Source: Bradysia coprophila (taxonomy: Eukaryota > Arthropoda > Insecta > Diptera > Sciaridae). From it: DNA of 64,000 nt. Location of the stretch: positions 3,720,390 through 3,784,389 of the forward strand of contig NW_023503409.1 in NCBI RefSeq assembly GCF_014529535.1, written 5' to 3'. The notes beneath the pieces were generated by a model that did no database searches, was not told the origin of the DNA, and saw only the letters and a list, made by a program, of their open reading frames with translations. This document shows positions 50,390 to 60,337 of the stretch, in pieces. Positions within the stretch are counted from its first letter, which is position 1. Every line of letters begins with the position of its first letter. The position numbers were made by a program, and so were the translations under genes.

Positions 50390-50600
50390 AAACGCCTTTA
50401 CGTTGCAGTTTGTAAATGGATGAATTCCCTAAGATGAAACAACACGCCTTTACGTTTCTCTTCGTAAATGGAATTGTACAAACGCCTTTATGTTACATTT
50501 CGTATAAGGATGAATTCCCAAGGATTGTACAAAAATACTTTACAGTAAAGGCTTTACGTTACATTTCGTAAAAGGATAAATTACTAATTGATAAGATTAT
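50390..50600. repeat. CCTTTACGTTACATTTCGTA tandem motif, left arm
   Basis: About four imperfect copies of AACGCCTTTACGTTACATTT then CGTAAAAGGATGAATTCCC. The mirror copies in the right arm lie at 54,180-54,380, and the same motif forms the arms of the palindrome at 41,900-42,320. Confidence 0.7.
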
Positions 50601-51244
50601 TAACAATAAACAGATTATCATTAAGAAAAAAAAATTAACGAAATGTTTGTTAAATCCTAGCGATTTTTTGATTTTGATTTTTTGGTGAGATTTGGTGACA
50701 TCACAAAAATTCGCATCACAAAGATCCGCACTGACTTAAAACACCTCTTTGTCTTATTTTGTCATAAATTGTTCACTCCTTTTATTTGATTGCAAAGAAA
50801 TTTTCAGAACAAACAAAAGATGCTTCATCAGAGTTATGCTGTCTGCTGAAAGATGCTTTAAAGAGGAGGTATTTCTTGTCTACCTCTTGAATAAAATTTA
50901 AACTCATGTGAATACGGCCGCAAAGCTCACAGTAGTTGAAATTTTCTAGATTAAAAGACTTTTTTAGCAAATAAATCAATAAGGTATGCAACTAGTGTGT
51001 TTACGGCCCTCGCTTCGCTCTGGCCGCAAAGTTCAAACTCGTTGATTTTTTTTCTAGCATAGACAGCAAGAAATCACGCATAGAAGTCTTTTCAGAACAA
51101 ATCATAGATTATTGATCCATCATTTTCCATTAACGTTAACTTCGTTAGTAATTTCAGTTCTGTCGAAATTACTCCGTATGATAAGGAGACAGAGCCATCA
51201 CAAATTTCATTCTTAGTCGAATAATTTTTTTTGTTGAGGATTAT

Positions 51245-52035
51245 TCAAGCTATCGTGCTATCAAGCGACCGACGAGACGAAAATTCTTTTGGGAATATCT
51301 CTAAGACCTGCTCTAAGGTGACTCGTCCGTTATTGGCCATCTTCAAACTTAGCCTCAGGAATTTAATTCCTCTCGATTAAAAAAAAGTTTTGGAAATCTG
51401 TTGAGAAATACTCAAGTTATCAAACGTTGACCCAAAAATTCTTTTGGGAATATCTCAGAGATCTCCGGTCTATTATAGCCCATCTTTGAACTTAACGTGA
51501 GGAATTGAATTCCCCGTCGATTAAAAAGAAGTTTTTGGAAATCCGTTTAGGATTATTCAAGTTATCGTGGAATCAAGCGACGAGCCAAAAAATCTATTAA
51601 GAATATCTTTAAGATCACCGGTCCGTTATAGCCCATCTTCAAACTTGACCTGAGGAATTGAATTCCTCTTCGATAAAAAAAAGTTTTTGGAAATCCACTA
51701 AGAATTACTCGAGTTATCTTGTTATCAAGAGACAAGACAAAAATTCTTTTGAGAATATCTCCGAGCTCCCCAGTCTGTTATAGCCTATCTTCGAACTTAA
51801 CCTAAAGAATTTAATTCCTCGTCAAATAAAAAAAATAATTTGGAACTCAGTTGAAGATTGCTCAAGTTATCGTGTTATCAAGCAATGAGACAAAAATTCT
51901 TTTGGGAATATCTTTAAGATCATCGGTACATCATAGCCCATCTTCGAACTTAACCTCAGGAATTTAATTCCCCGTCGAATTAAAAAAAAAATTGGAAATC
52001 CATTGAGAATTACTCGAGTTATCGTGTTATCAAAG
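51245..52035. repeat. Five 153-bp tandem units, left arm
   Basis: AAATTCTTTTGGGAATATCT marks units at 51,281, 51,436, 51,590 (variant), 51,741 and 51,894, spacing 151-155 bp. Each unit contains CCCATCTTCGAACTTAACCT, AGGAATTTAATTCC, a poly-A stretch and ACTCAAGTTATCGTG. These blocks match the interior of the GTACGGGGC family (1-342, 44,940-45,060). Confidence 0.85.
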
Positions 52036-52365
52036 AATGAACAAAGTGTGACAAACATTTTCTGTATTTAAGATTTTTGGTCATACATTCATGTATTTTC
52101 AATCATAGTGAACATTTTGTGACAAACATTTTAGAGTGTTTATCATCCGTAAGACCCATGACTTTCAGTCAAGGGAATAAATGCCAATATATATTTCGTC
52201 TTTAGTTCAAACATTTAAAAAAAAGTCAAAAATGTAAAAACAACTGATTTTGTCATGCAAAAATATAGATAAAAATTGACAAAATTGCCGACCACGAAAA
52301 TATGTCGTCGATTTATATGCATTTTTTATGCATAGGTAAAAAAGACAGAAACACGCAACGCAATA

Positions 52366-52400
52366 TTTTGTCTCACATCAAAGTTCGACTTGCTTGTAAG
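52366..52400. other. Centre of the giant palindrome
   Basis: The symmetry axis lies within ACATCAAAGTTCGACTTGC; arm pairing starts with GTCTTAC / GTGAGAC-type sequence and shows a few mismatches in the first 40 bp on either side, then becomes near-exact. A short asymmetric centre of about 20-30 bp remains. Confidence 0.75.
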
Positions 52401-52736
52401 ACAAATATTACGTTGCATGTTCCTGTCTTTTTTACCTATGCATAAAAAATGCATATAAATCGACGACATATTTTCGTGGTCGGCAATTTTGTCAATTTTT
52501 ATCTATATTTTTGCATGACAAAATCAGTTGTTTTTACATTTTTGACTTTTTTTAAATGTTTGAACTAAAGACGAAATATATATTGGCATTTATTCCCTTG
52601 ACTGAAAGTCATGGGTCTTACGGATGATAAACACTCTAAAATGTTTGTCACAAAATGTTCACTATGATTGAAAATACATGAATGTATGACCAAAAATCTT
52701 AAATACAGAAAATGTTTGTCACACTTTGTTCATTCT

Positions 52737-53525
52737 TTGATAACACGATAACTCGAGTAATTCTCAATGGATTTCCAATTTTTTTTTTAATTCGACGGGG
52801 AATTAAATTCCTGAGGTTAAGTTCGAAGATGGGCTATGATGTACCGATGATCTTAAAGATATTCCCAAAAGAATTTTTGTCTCATTGCTTGATAACACGA
52901 TAACTTGAGCAATCTTCAACTGAGTTCCAAATTATTTTTTTTATTTGACGAGGAATTAAATTCTTTAGGTTAAGTTCGAAGATAGGCTATAACAGACTGG
53001 GGAGCTCGGAGATATTCTCAAAAGAATTTTTGTCTTGTCTCTTGATAACAAGATAACTCGAGTAATTCTTAGTGGATTTCCAAAAACTTTTTTTTATCGA
53101 AGAGGAATTCAATTCCTCAGGTCAAGTTTGAAGATGGGCTATAACGGACCGGTGATCTTAAAGATATTCTTAATAGATTTTTTGGCTCGTCGCTTGATTC
53201 CACGATAACTTGAATAATCCTAAACGGATTTCCAAAAACTTCTTTTTAATCGACGGGGAATTCAATTCCTCACGTTAAGTTCAAAGATGGGCTATAATAG
53301 ACCGGAGATCTCTGAGATATTCCCAAAAGAATTTTTGGGTCAACGTTTGATAACTTGAGTATTTCTCAACAGATTTCCAAAACTTTTTTTTAATCGAGAG
53401 GAATTAAATTCCTGAGGCTAAGTTTGAAGATGGCCAATAACGGACGAGTCACCTTAGAGCAGGTCTTAGAGATATTCCCAAAAGAATTTTCGTCTCGTCG
53501 GTCGCTTGATAGCACGATAGCTTGA
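52737..53525. repeat. Five 153-bp tandem units, right arm (inverse)
   Basis: Exact inverse of the array at 51,245-52,035 as far as can be read, including the divergent third unit. Confidence 0.85.
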
Positions 53526-54179
53526 ATAATCCTCAACAAAAAAAATTATTCGACTAAGAATGAAATTTGTGATGGCTCTGTCTCCTTATCATACGGAGTA
53601 ATTTCGACAGAACTGAAATTACTAACGAAGTTAACGTTAATGGAAAATGATGGATCAATAATCTATGATTTGTTCTGAAAAGACTTCTATGCGTGATTTC
53701 TTGCTGTCTATGCTAGAAAAAAAATCAACGAGTTTGAACTTTGCGGCCAGAGCGAAGCGAGGGCCGTAAACACACTAGTTGCATACCTTATTGATTTATT
53801 TGCTAAAAAAGTCTTTTAATCTAGAAAATTTCAACTACTGTGAGCTTTGCGGCCGTATTCACATGAGTTTAAATTTTATTCAAGAGGTAGACAAGAAATA
53901 CCTCCTCTTTAAAGCATCTTTCAGCAGACAGCATAACTCTGATGAAGCATCTTTTGTTTGTTCTGAAAATTTCTTTGCAATCAAATAAAAGGAGTGAACA
54001 ATTTATGACAAAATAAGACAAAGAGGTGTTTTAAGTCAGTGCGGATCTTTGTGATGCGAATTTTTGTGATGTCACCAAATCTCACCAAAAAATCAAAATC
54101 AAAAAATCGCTAGGATTTAACAAACATTTCGTTAATTTTTTTTTCTTAATGATAATCTGTTTATTGTTAATAATCTTAT

Positions 54180-54380
54180 CAATTAGTAATTTATCCTTTT
54201 ACGAAATGTAACGTAAAGCCTTTACTGTAAAGTATTTTTGTACAATCCTTGGGAATTCATCCTTATACGAAATGTAACATAAAGGCGTTTGTACAATTCC
54301 ATTTACGAAGAGAAACGTAAAGGCGTGTTGTTTCATCTTAGGGAATTCATCCATTTACAAACTGCAACGTAAAGGCGTTT
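54180..54380. repeat. CCTTTACGTTACATTTCGTA tandem motif, right arm
   Basis: Inverse of 50,390-50,600, with the same imperfect units in mirrored order. Confidence 0.7.
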
Positions 54381-54763
54381 TGTTCGAACTTGCAGATATT
54401 AGAGACATCATCAATATTATTGGCCATCATAATCACATATAAAATGCACAGCGGTAATACTTATACCGAATAGTTATTGCACATTTTAGAGGTTTCATGT
54501 CTCTCGATTTGTCGATCAAAAATATCCAAAATTGAAACATTTTCCGACGCTTCGTGACTTTATTGTCACATAACACATCATCAGCTATTAATTCAATCTT
54601 TAAACACATAAGATCACGTTAAAATTCCTTTTAAAAAAACTCACACCTTACGTGCAAGCGAAATGACAAAATTATGTCTGAAGTCAATTCGACTACACGT
54701 AAGAAATTCTAATTTGATTTTTGTATTTATATTTCGAGCCACAGCTGATATTATGGCGTTAAG

Positions 54764-54976
54764 GCAACGCACTGCTCCTAGCATGAACACTACTTTGACA
54801 AATGTCCAATTTGGAGGCTTTTGTGATGAGAGCTACCGCTTAAGATTGATTGTATTGTGTGTTTTAACTCATACAACGAACACAAGTCATCTATCTTTAC
54901 GAAAAAATCGCAGTGCCTACTGTGACTTCATCAGCCTCCAAATATTTCTTATGTTCATGCTAGGAGCAGTGCGTTG
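54764..54976. mobile_element. MITE inserted in the right arm only (TTAA-containing duplication)
   Basis: The ends GCAACGCACTGCTCCTAGCA and its inverse GCTAGGAGCAGTGCGTTG are flanked by GTTAAG on both sides (54,758-54,763 and 54,977-54,982). The left palindrome arm has a single TTAAC/GTTAA site at 44,637-44,642, confirming the insertion. A diverged relative lies at 60,338-60,558; both share TTTGGAGGC internally. The duplication can be read as 6 bp or as TTAA, so the superfamily is open. Confidence 0.8.
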
Positions 54977-55953
54977 GTTAAGGTCACAAAATGTTTAAAG
55001 TTGTTTCAATTTATTGATTTTCGGGCCGACGAATTGAGAAACATACTGAGCCATCTTGGTTAATAATATTGTTAACTATTCGAAACAGAATATTCCAAAC
55101 AATGATTGTAGACGATCAAAACAGAAAACATTTTTACTGATTTAATACAACAAATCCAACATTTGAACACGCAACTCCTTTGCATTTAGCTGAACTAATT
55201 TCGAAAATACTGATAGAAATTGATATCAAAGTCACAATAAAGCACAAAAATTAAATTAAAATTTACAAATTGACGAACAAGTTTTATAATTCGCTGTCCT
55301 CTTGTCGGTTGACTTTTGCACAATGAAAAAAAAAATCTCTAATGTCAAGCAACAATAATGAAATAATGAACAAAACGTATGAAAACGAGAGGGTAGTAGA
55401 TCCGATCATAATTTGTTTCAGATGTCTGTTTAGTTTATTGAGATTGCGTCGCTCTTTCGTCCACAAAAATTTAATAAATTTGCATATCGTAGACGTAGGC
55501 AAGCCAAAATACAATATTATTGAATTATTTTGTAGTTTATCGAAATGTTTATTTAGTGACTTATTGCAGAAAGTTACACTTGTTAAACAAAGAAACAAAA
55601 ACACAATTAGCTGTGCACAAATTTGGATAAAGAATCCTCTTCCATAATGTAAATGTAACACATGAACAATTGATTTGGTTTTGTTTAAATTGCATGCAAA
55701 TCACCGATGTTGTGTTATTATAAAGATGAACATATTTGTATAAAATGATAAAGATTTGGTGTGATAAAAAAGTATTTCAACGAATGTTCGTTTTTAAATG
55801 CATTTGCGGCATTCGATATACTTTTTGTACTGGGATAGGGTTTTTGCTGCTGGGAGAGAAAACGTACTAAAACGTAAAAAGCTGTCAAAAGATGTGACAG
55901 AAGGATTAGCTAAATATACTGAAATCAAATATTTTTAAAGTTTAGGGACTGTA

Positions 55954-56120
55954 TGAAAGTTTTGCAACAACTTTAGCCACTACTTCCACATAAAGGCTGA
56001 AGTAGTCGCAAAAGTAGTTGCCAAACTTTGGTTCAATATGAAAGTTTTGCAACAACTTTAGCCACTTCTTCCACATAAAGGCTGAAGTAGTTGCAAAAAA
56101 CCATGGCTTCTTTGCTTTAC
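55954..56120. repeat. 85-bp tandem units resuming right of the palindrome
   Basis: CTTTAGCCACTACTTCC at 55,971 and CTTTAGCCACTTCTTCC at 56,056 are 85 bp apart, continuing the array interrupted at 43,072. After 56,100 the array gives way to the terminal sequence of the outer element. Confidence 0.85.
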
Positions 56121-56383
56121 TATTAAAGTAGTTGCAAAACTTTAGTTTAATATAAACATTTTCAGTGTTGCGAGACTATGTTTTTTTTGCAACTACTTTT
56201 TGCAACTACTTCCAAAGGCTATTTTTGCTCGATAGTCAGAAAATTGTCAGATTCGGCTGAAAGGCAAAACTGGAAATGTTATTACAAGCATTCCTTGTAG
56301 AACAGAATGATGAAGCTTGAGAGCTTTTAAAATTTTAATTTAAAAAAAAATGTCTCCATGTTCTACAATTGCTAAAAGTTTCT

Positions 56384-56630
56384 TATGTGCAGAATGAGCA
56401 CCACCTGAATATCACCAGCTGGTGTACAAACAAAAACACTTTGTATTGTATACAATTCAAAGACAACCTACACACAGTGCATTTCTACATTAACGTCATC
56501 TACGCGCACATAGCACGTATGAATGAAGTAAACACATTGTTAAGAATGTGTTTTGATTGTTTATCATACAATAAGTATGTGTTAGCAGATCCAACTGGTG
56601 ATATTCAGCTGGTGCTCATTCTGCATATGA
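56384..56630. mobile_element. MITE-like inverted repeat
   Basis: TGTGCAGAATGAGCACCACC then TGAATATCACCAG is mirrored by CTGGTGATATTCAGCTGG then TGCTCATTCTGCATA. About 247 bp lying between the nested complex and the P450 gene; no clear target duplication. The 93-codon frame across it is incidental. Confidence 0.65.
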
Positions 56631-56852
56631 AAAATATTTACAGGCTGTAATTTCTCAGAATTTATTTGCGGAGCTTACAGTGGCAGCTGTCACGAAAAAC
56701 TAACCAATGGGAGAAGCTTAATTTGTTTAAAACTTTAATTTACACACCAATTTTGCAAAATCAATTTTTTTTATTGAAAACTTGGTTTTAGGTAATAGAC
56801 ATTGTATTTCCCGTTACGTTATGTATAAAGTAATTGTCCTTCGGGCAGGCAA

Positions 56853-58706
56853 TCAATTTCTGGCAACAAATTTTAAATAAATCTTTTCCTTCACCGATGA
56901 GGATAAGTCCGACTTGAATGTAAGTGTCTTGGGAGTGTTCTTGGTCGTTTCGATTTTATAATTAGCCAGAAGATTAAATATCAACAGCTTCGATTCCATG
57001 AGCGCAAAACGACTGCAATTTATTCGTTTTTGAAATATTCATGGAGTAGGAGAATCAAACAAAATTTTAACTAACCTGCCCAGACATGCTCTTGGGCCCA
57101 AACCAAATGGAATGTAACTACCGACAACTATTGATGATTTGTTCTCATCGTTGAAGCGCGTTGGATCGAACTTTTCGGGACTGGGAAAATAATCTGGATC
57201 ATGATGAACGTTATACACCGGCACTGCAACTGCTTGTCCCTTTGTTATATGAATTGATTTCCCATTGTCTAAAGCAATGTTAATAGGCTTGTTACAAAAA
57301 CGATCGATTTGCACCGCGGGAGGATAGGCGCGTAGTCCTTCAGATATCACGCAGTCAATGTACTTCATTTTGTGTAGCGTTTCATATGTCACCGGTTTGC
57401 CATCCACTGAAGTCAATACTTCCTGAATTTCCTCGTACAGTTCTTGTTGTACGTCTTGATTTTTTGCCAGTTCGTAAGTGAGCGTTTGCAAAAGATGAGT
57501 CGTTGTATGGAAACCAGCGAGAAAGAAGATGAATGTCCTTCAAAGAACAAGATTATCGAATTATTTGACGTCGAAAATTTTTGATTTTTGGAATTACTGA
57601 GCAACCCATAGATCGTCATCGTTCATATCTAATGATGTGGTACTCTTGCTGGTGGTAACATTGAATTCTTTGTGTGCGCTGAAGTTTTGCAATTCATCAT
57701 CGTTGATTTCTTCGTCCTGGCTACTCAGATGACCTTTTGCCTTTCTGACTTCTAATAGCAGCTGGATGATGTCCGGCCTTGAAATATCATTTTTTTCTCT
57801 ATCGCGCATAGCGTCGATCGTAACGATTCTAAGGAAATCTAGTACATTTTTGTTGACTAGTTGAAAACCTGAAGCTGCATATAGCTTTTTGGAAAATGAC
57901 AATAGAAGAAATTTCAGCAAACTGCTGAAGGTATTAAAAACTTCCTTCATTGATTTAACAATTTTATAAATCTCGCTGTTGTCGTTCTTTACACAGTCAC
58001 CTTCGAAGCCAAGAACGGCAGTGGATGTTACGTCTGCTGTATATCTTGAGAATAAGTCGTACACATCCACGTCAGCCACCACCTTTCGTTTAAATTGTAT
58101 TAAAAAATCAGCTACATGATGAGACAATAAATCAAACATCATTTTCATCTTTGCACTTGTGAATATTGGAGACAAGATCCTAAGAATAACAAAAGCTTTA
58201 GAGCTTTGTACCAAAGGTAACGTTAGACAAACTATTAACATTTACATTCTCATCTCTCGCCACTGTTGATTGTGCAGTGAGAATAAAGTCTTGCAAAACA
58301 TCTTGTCTATATAGTCGAAACATTGATCATGGTTAACAAAGTGGTCGAAGTCCCTAATCAGAACACTTTTGATCAATTCCGGATCGCTTAACATGTATCC
58401 AGCTTGCGTAAAGCTGAAAAATCCAAATATTCTGAGGAAACCAAATTTTTATGAGACTTTCGTTGTCAAATTTATTCAATCTTTGTAGAAATTCTATTCA
58501 TGTATGTACTTAGACTTCTTGTATTTAACATAGGTCCTCTGTACGGCATCAACGAATGATTCTCTCTGCAACACAAGTCCCAATAAATTTCCGACAATTG
58601 GTAGTGGCTTCTCGTAAGGAATTCCTTTCTTCAAGAAGAAATCGTCATTTTTAGTTAGCCATTTGTATGCAGAATATAAAAGAACAATGACTATGAAGAG
58701 CAACAT
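56853..58706 (-). CDS. Cytochrome P450, CYP9-like
   Basis: Five exons on the minus strand: 58,510-58,706, 58,246-58,431, 57,598-58,179, 57,076-57,537 and 56,853-57,012, all in phase, giving 528 residues, the normal length. Residues 1-17 form the membrane anchor; IPYEKPLPIVGN follows as the proline-rich hinge. Helix C has WREMR; the I-helix reads AGFHTT (329-334); the K-helix ExxR is E388-R391 (SEGLRAYPP); FDPTRF (445-450) is the PERF-like motif; the heme loop is PFGLGPRACLG with ligand C473. The hinge and DPELIKSVLIRDFDHF match the CYP9/CYP6 clan, whose members oxidise xenobiotics at the endoplasmic reticulum. Oddity: the I-helix acid (Glu/Asp of AGxE/DT) is His332. The ATG at 58,706 was chosen because it starts the anchor; an upstream TTG would only lengthen it. 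Exon 1 uses a GTACAT donor. Confidence 0.93.
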
Positions 58707-58997
58707 ATTTTTAAAGCACGAAAACAATAACTTAAAGTATAACGATATCAATGTAGCAAGATTGAAGTGAGTAATTGAACTGCGTTGAACTCATTTAATA
58801 AGTTGTTGAAATGCGATTCATTAAGAAAACTTTAGTTGCTCTTGTTCATCCATCGAAGGACTCGCATGCATAACAATCTCTAACGCTTTATGTAACTACA
58901 GTTCGTTTATAATTTTGATATGCAACTTTATAGTGTACAAAAGAATCTCAATTGGAGTTGTTTCGAGTACATTCGAGTACATTTCGTACCTAGAACT

Positions 58998-59146
58998 AAA
59001 AGTCTTTTTCAGCGTTTGAGAAGTTTCCATTGGAGCCGAAGGCGAGGTCTGGAATCGAATACGCTAAAAAAGACTTTTACATGCTACTTGCGTCGAAAAC
59101 CGTACTTTTCATGTTTCAAGCACTTCTTTCGACGCCCTTAGCATGT
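58998..59146. repeat. Two adjacent hairpins
   Basis: Hairpin one (58,998-59,078): AAAAGTCTTTTTCAGCGTTT pairs with ACGCTAAAAAAGACTTTT, with GCCGAAGGCGAGG in the loop region. Hairpin two (59,079-59,146): ACATGCTACTTGCGTCGAAA pairs with TTTCGACGCCCTTAGCATGT. They abut the MITE at 59,155, so the three may be parts of one compound element. Confidence 0.6.
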
Positions 59147-59154
59147 AAAATCCA

Positions 59155-59280
59155 TTACATAACTCGGGATAGAAAGTGAAAAGTCTCGTTTTCGTGTGTT
59201 TATTGACCTCGGCTTCGCCTCGGATCAACAAAATTCACACGAAAACTCTACTTTTCATCTTTTTATCCCTAATCATGTAA
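59155..59280. mobile_element. MITE, second copy of the 10,617-10,743 family
   Basis: The ends ACATAACTCGGGATAGAAAG and the inverse of CTTTTTATCCCTAATCATGT, with inner GTTTTCGTGTG / CACACGAAAAC blocks and a CCTCGGCTTCGCCTCGG centre. Same architecture and centre as the copy near 10.7 kb, about 48 kb away. Confidence 0.7.
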
Positions 59281-60337
59281 AATACTATTAGTCCGTGGTA
59301 CGAATAGTATTTTTCATATTGGACGCCGAAAAAGGTTGTTATTTTATGTGTTGCTCCTCTTTCATCCTCGTCTCTATAGGAGTATGATTGATACAAATAT
59401 TTCAACTCGATAAATACAAATCAGACAGAACGTTACTAAATTTGACCAACTGAAGCAAAACCAGCTGTTGCTATAAATGCATCAAATGAAAATTGTCTTA
59501 GGACTGTGTACAGTTGAAAATAACAAATTTATTTAATTTATAAATCGTCTTTGAATATAAAGTTGTATTAAATTTTCTTGATTGTCTGGTGAAGGTAAAA
59601 CCAGCCAAACGAGTCATGTTCGAATTGAGATATTCAATAATTTATTCGGATGCAGAAATAACCATAATGTTAAGAGTAAAGTTCTCGTCTTTAGTGCAAG
59701 ATATTTTTATAAATTTAAAAGGAAGAAACAATTCATCCGTCTGTTGGTTAAGGAATCCAGGAGCAGCCACCTCTGACTGGATTTAAATCTTAGTTGATAG
59801 TATGTTGGATTTCTTGTCTTTGCTTTAATTCTGTATCAATGTTGTATAGCTTGTCTGAGCCAAGCAATACTACATCGATACAGATGGATTTAAATCATTT
59901 TCACCTAAATGAGCTTGGATCGAAATAGAAGACATTTTAACGACTGGTGTTCGTCACTTCAGTGATTTCAAAGTAATGGACTCATCGGCACAGCACATCC
60001 GCTACACTTCTTCCCTGATATGTCGCACAGAAAAAAAGCAATTTCTTCTGTTTGTATTTGTACTGATTACTTCGGCAGAATTGATAGATGATTGCTCTTG
60101 ATGGTGAACGGTAAAACAAATGTTACTACGAATGTGCCAAAATATTAGCTTCGGAACGGATTGCATTGCTAATCGATCGTTATCTTATTCTTATTATCTT
60201 ATCGTCAAATCGTTATGAATTCATTTCGTGTCGTCATTCAATAAGCTTTCGCGGTTGCATTGGTTTGAAATAAATAATTCAAGTGCAGTTATTCAAATCA
60301 ATTCACGGGAGTAGATTCAAGTTGTGCATTAAACTAT

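Larger units (their letters stand above)
43072..55953. mobile_element. Giant 12.9-kb palindromic element, CAGTCCCT ends, TA duplication
   Basis: The left end CAGTCCCTAAACTTTAAAAA begins at 43,074 and its exact inverse ends at 55,951; TA flanks both (43,072-43,073, 55,952-55,953), and the flanking 85-bp array reads through if one TA and the element are removed. The symmetry centre is near 52,383. Arms are about 3.3 kb after discounting insertions. Inner arms (50,147-52,365 and 52,400-54,630) are near-identical: the frames at 50,782-50,991 and 53,779-53,988, and at 51,867-52,058 and 52,712-52,903, translate identically. Outer arms differ by small substitutions and different small insertions. 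No transposase was recognised; an unassigned frame recurs in both outer arms (43,256-43,687 and, shorter, 55,342-55,647). The CAGT end and TA duplication suggest Tc1/mariner-type mobilisation; the size is exceptional for that class. Confidence 0.8.
40900..56229. mobile_element. Foldback-like composite element with 85-bp subrepeats
   Basis: The outermost layer of the nested structure, 40,909-56,220. The ends contain GAAGTAGTTGCAAAAGTAG with TTGCAAAAAAAA and TGGCAACACTGAA on the left, and the inverse (TTCAGTGTTGCGA, TTTTTTTTGCAACTACTTTT, TGCAACTACTTCC) on the right. Both sub-ends continue into tandem 85-bp units. ATTTTTGCT flanks both ends (40,900-40,908 and 56,221-56,229), a 9-bp match. Tandem-repeat terminal inverted repeats plus a 9-bp duplication are the known hallmarks of Drosophila Foldback (FB) elements; equating this with FB is inference, since no transposase was found. 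A second, internal foldback (40,909-43,071, centre about 42,110) means that the left end is itself a complete inverted repeat. Confidence 0.65.
58707..60337. other. Intergenic between P450 and PGRP genes
   Basis: The promoter of the P450 gene should lie directly right of 58,706. The region carries three consecutive hairpins (58,998-59,280, listed separately) and otherwise AT-rich sequence with no supported frame. Confidence 0.5.

Noticed and set aside
50782-53988. Frames duplicated exactly in both inner arms (69 and 63 codons)
   Set aside because: Their identity follows from the palindrome; the 63-codon frame lies across the 153-bp tandem units. No domain; treated as shadows of the repeat.
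56369-56650. 93-codon plus-strand frame near the P450 gene
   Set aside because: It spans the inverted repeat at 56,384-56,630, which explains its open frame.
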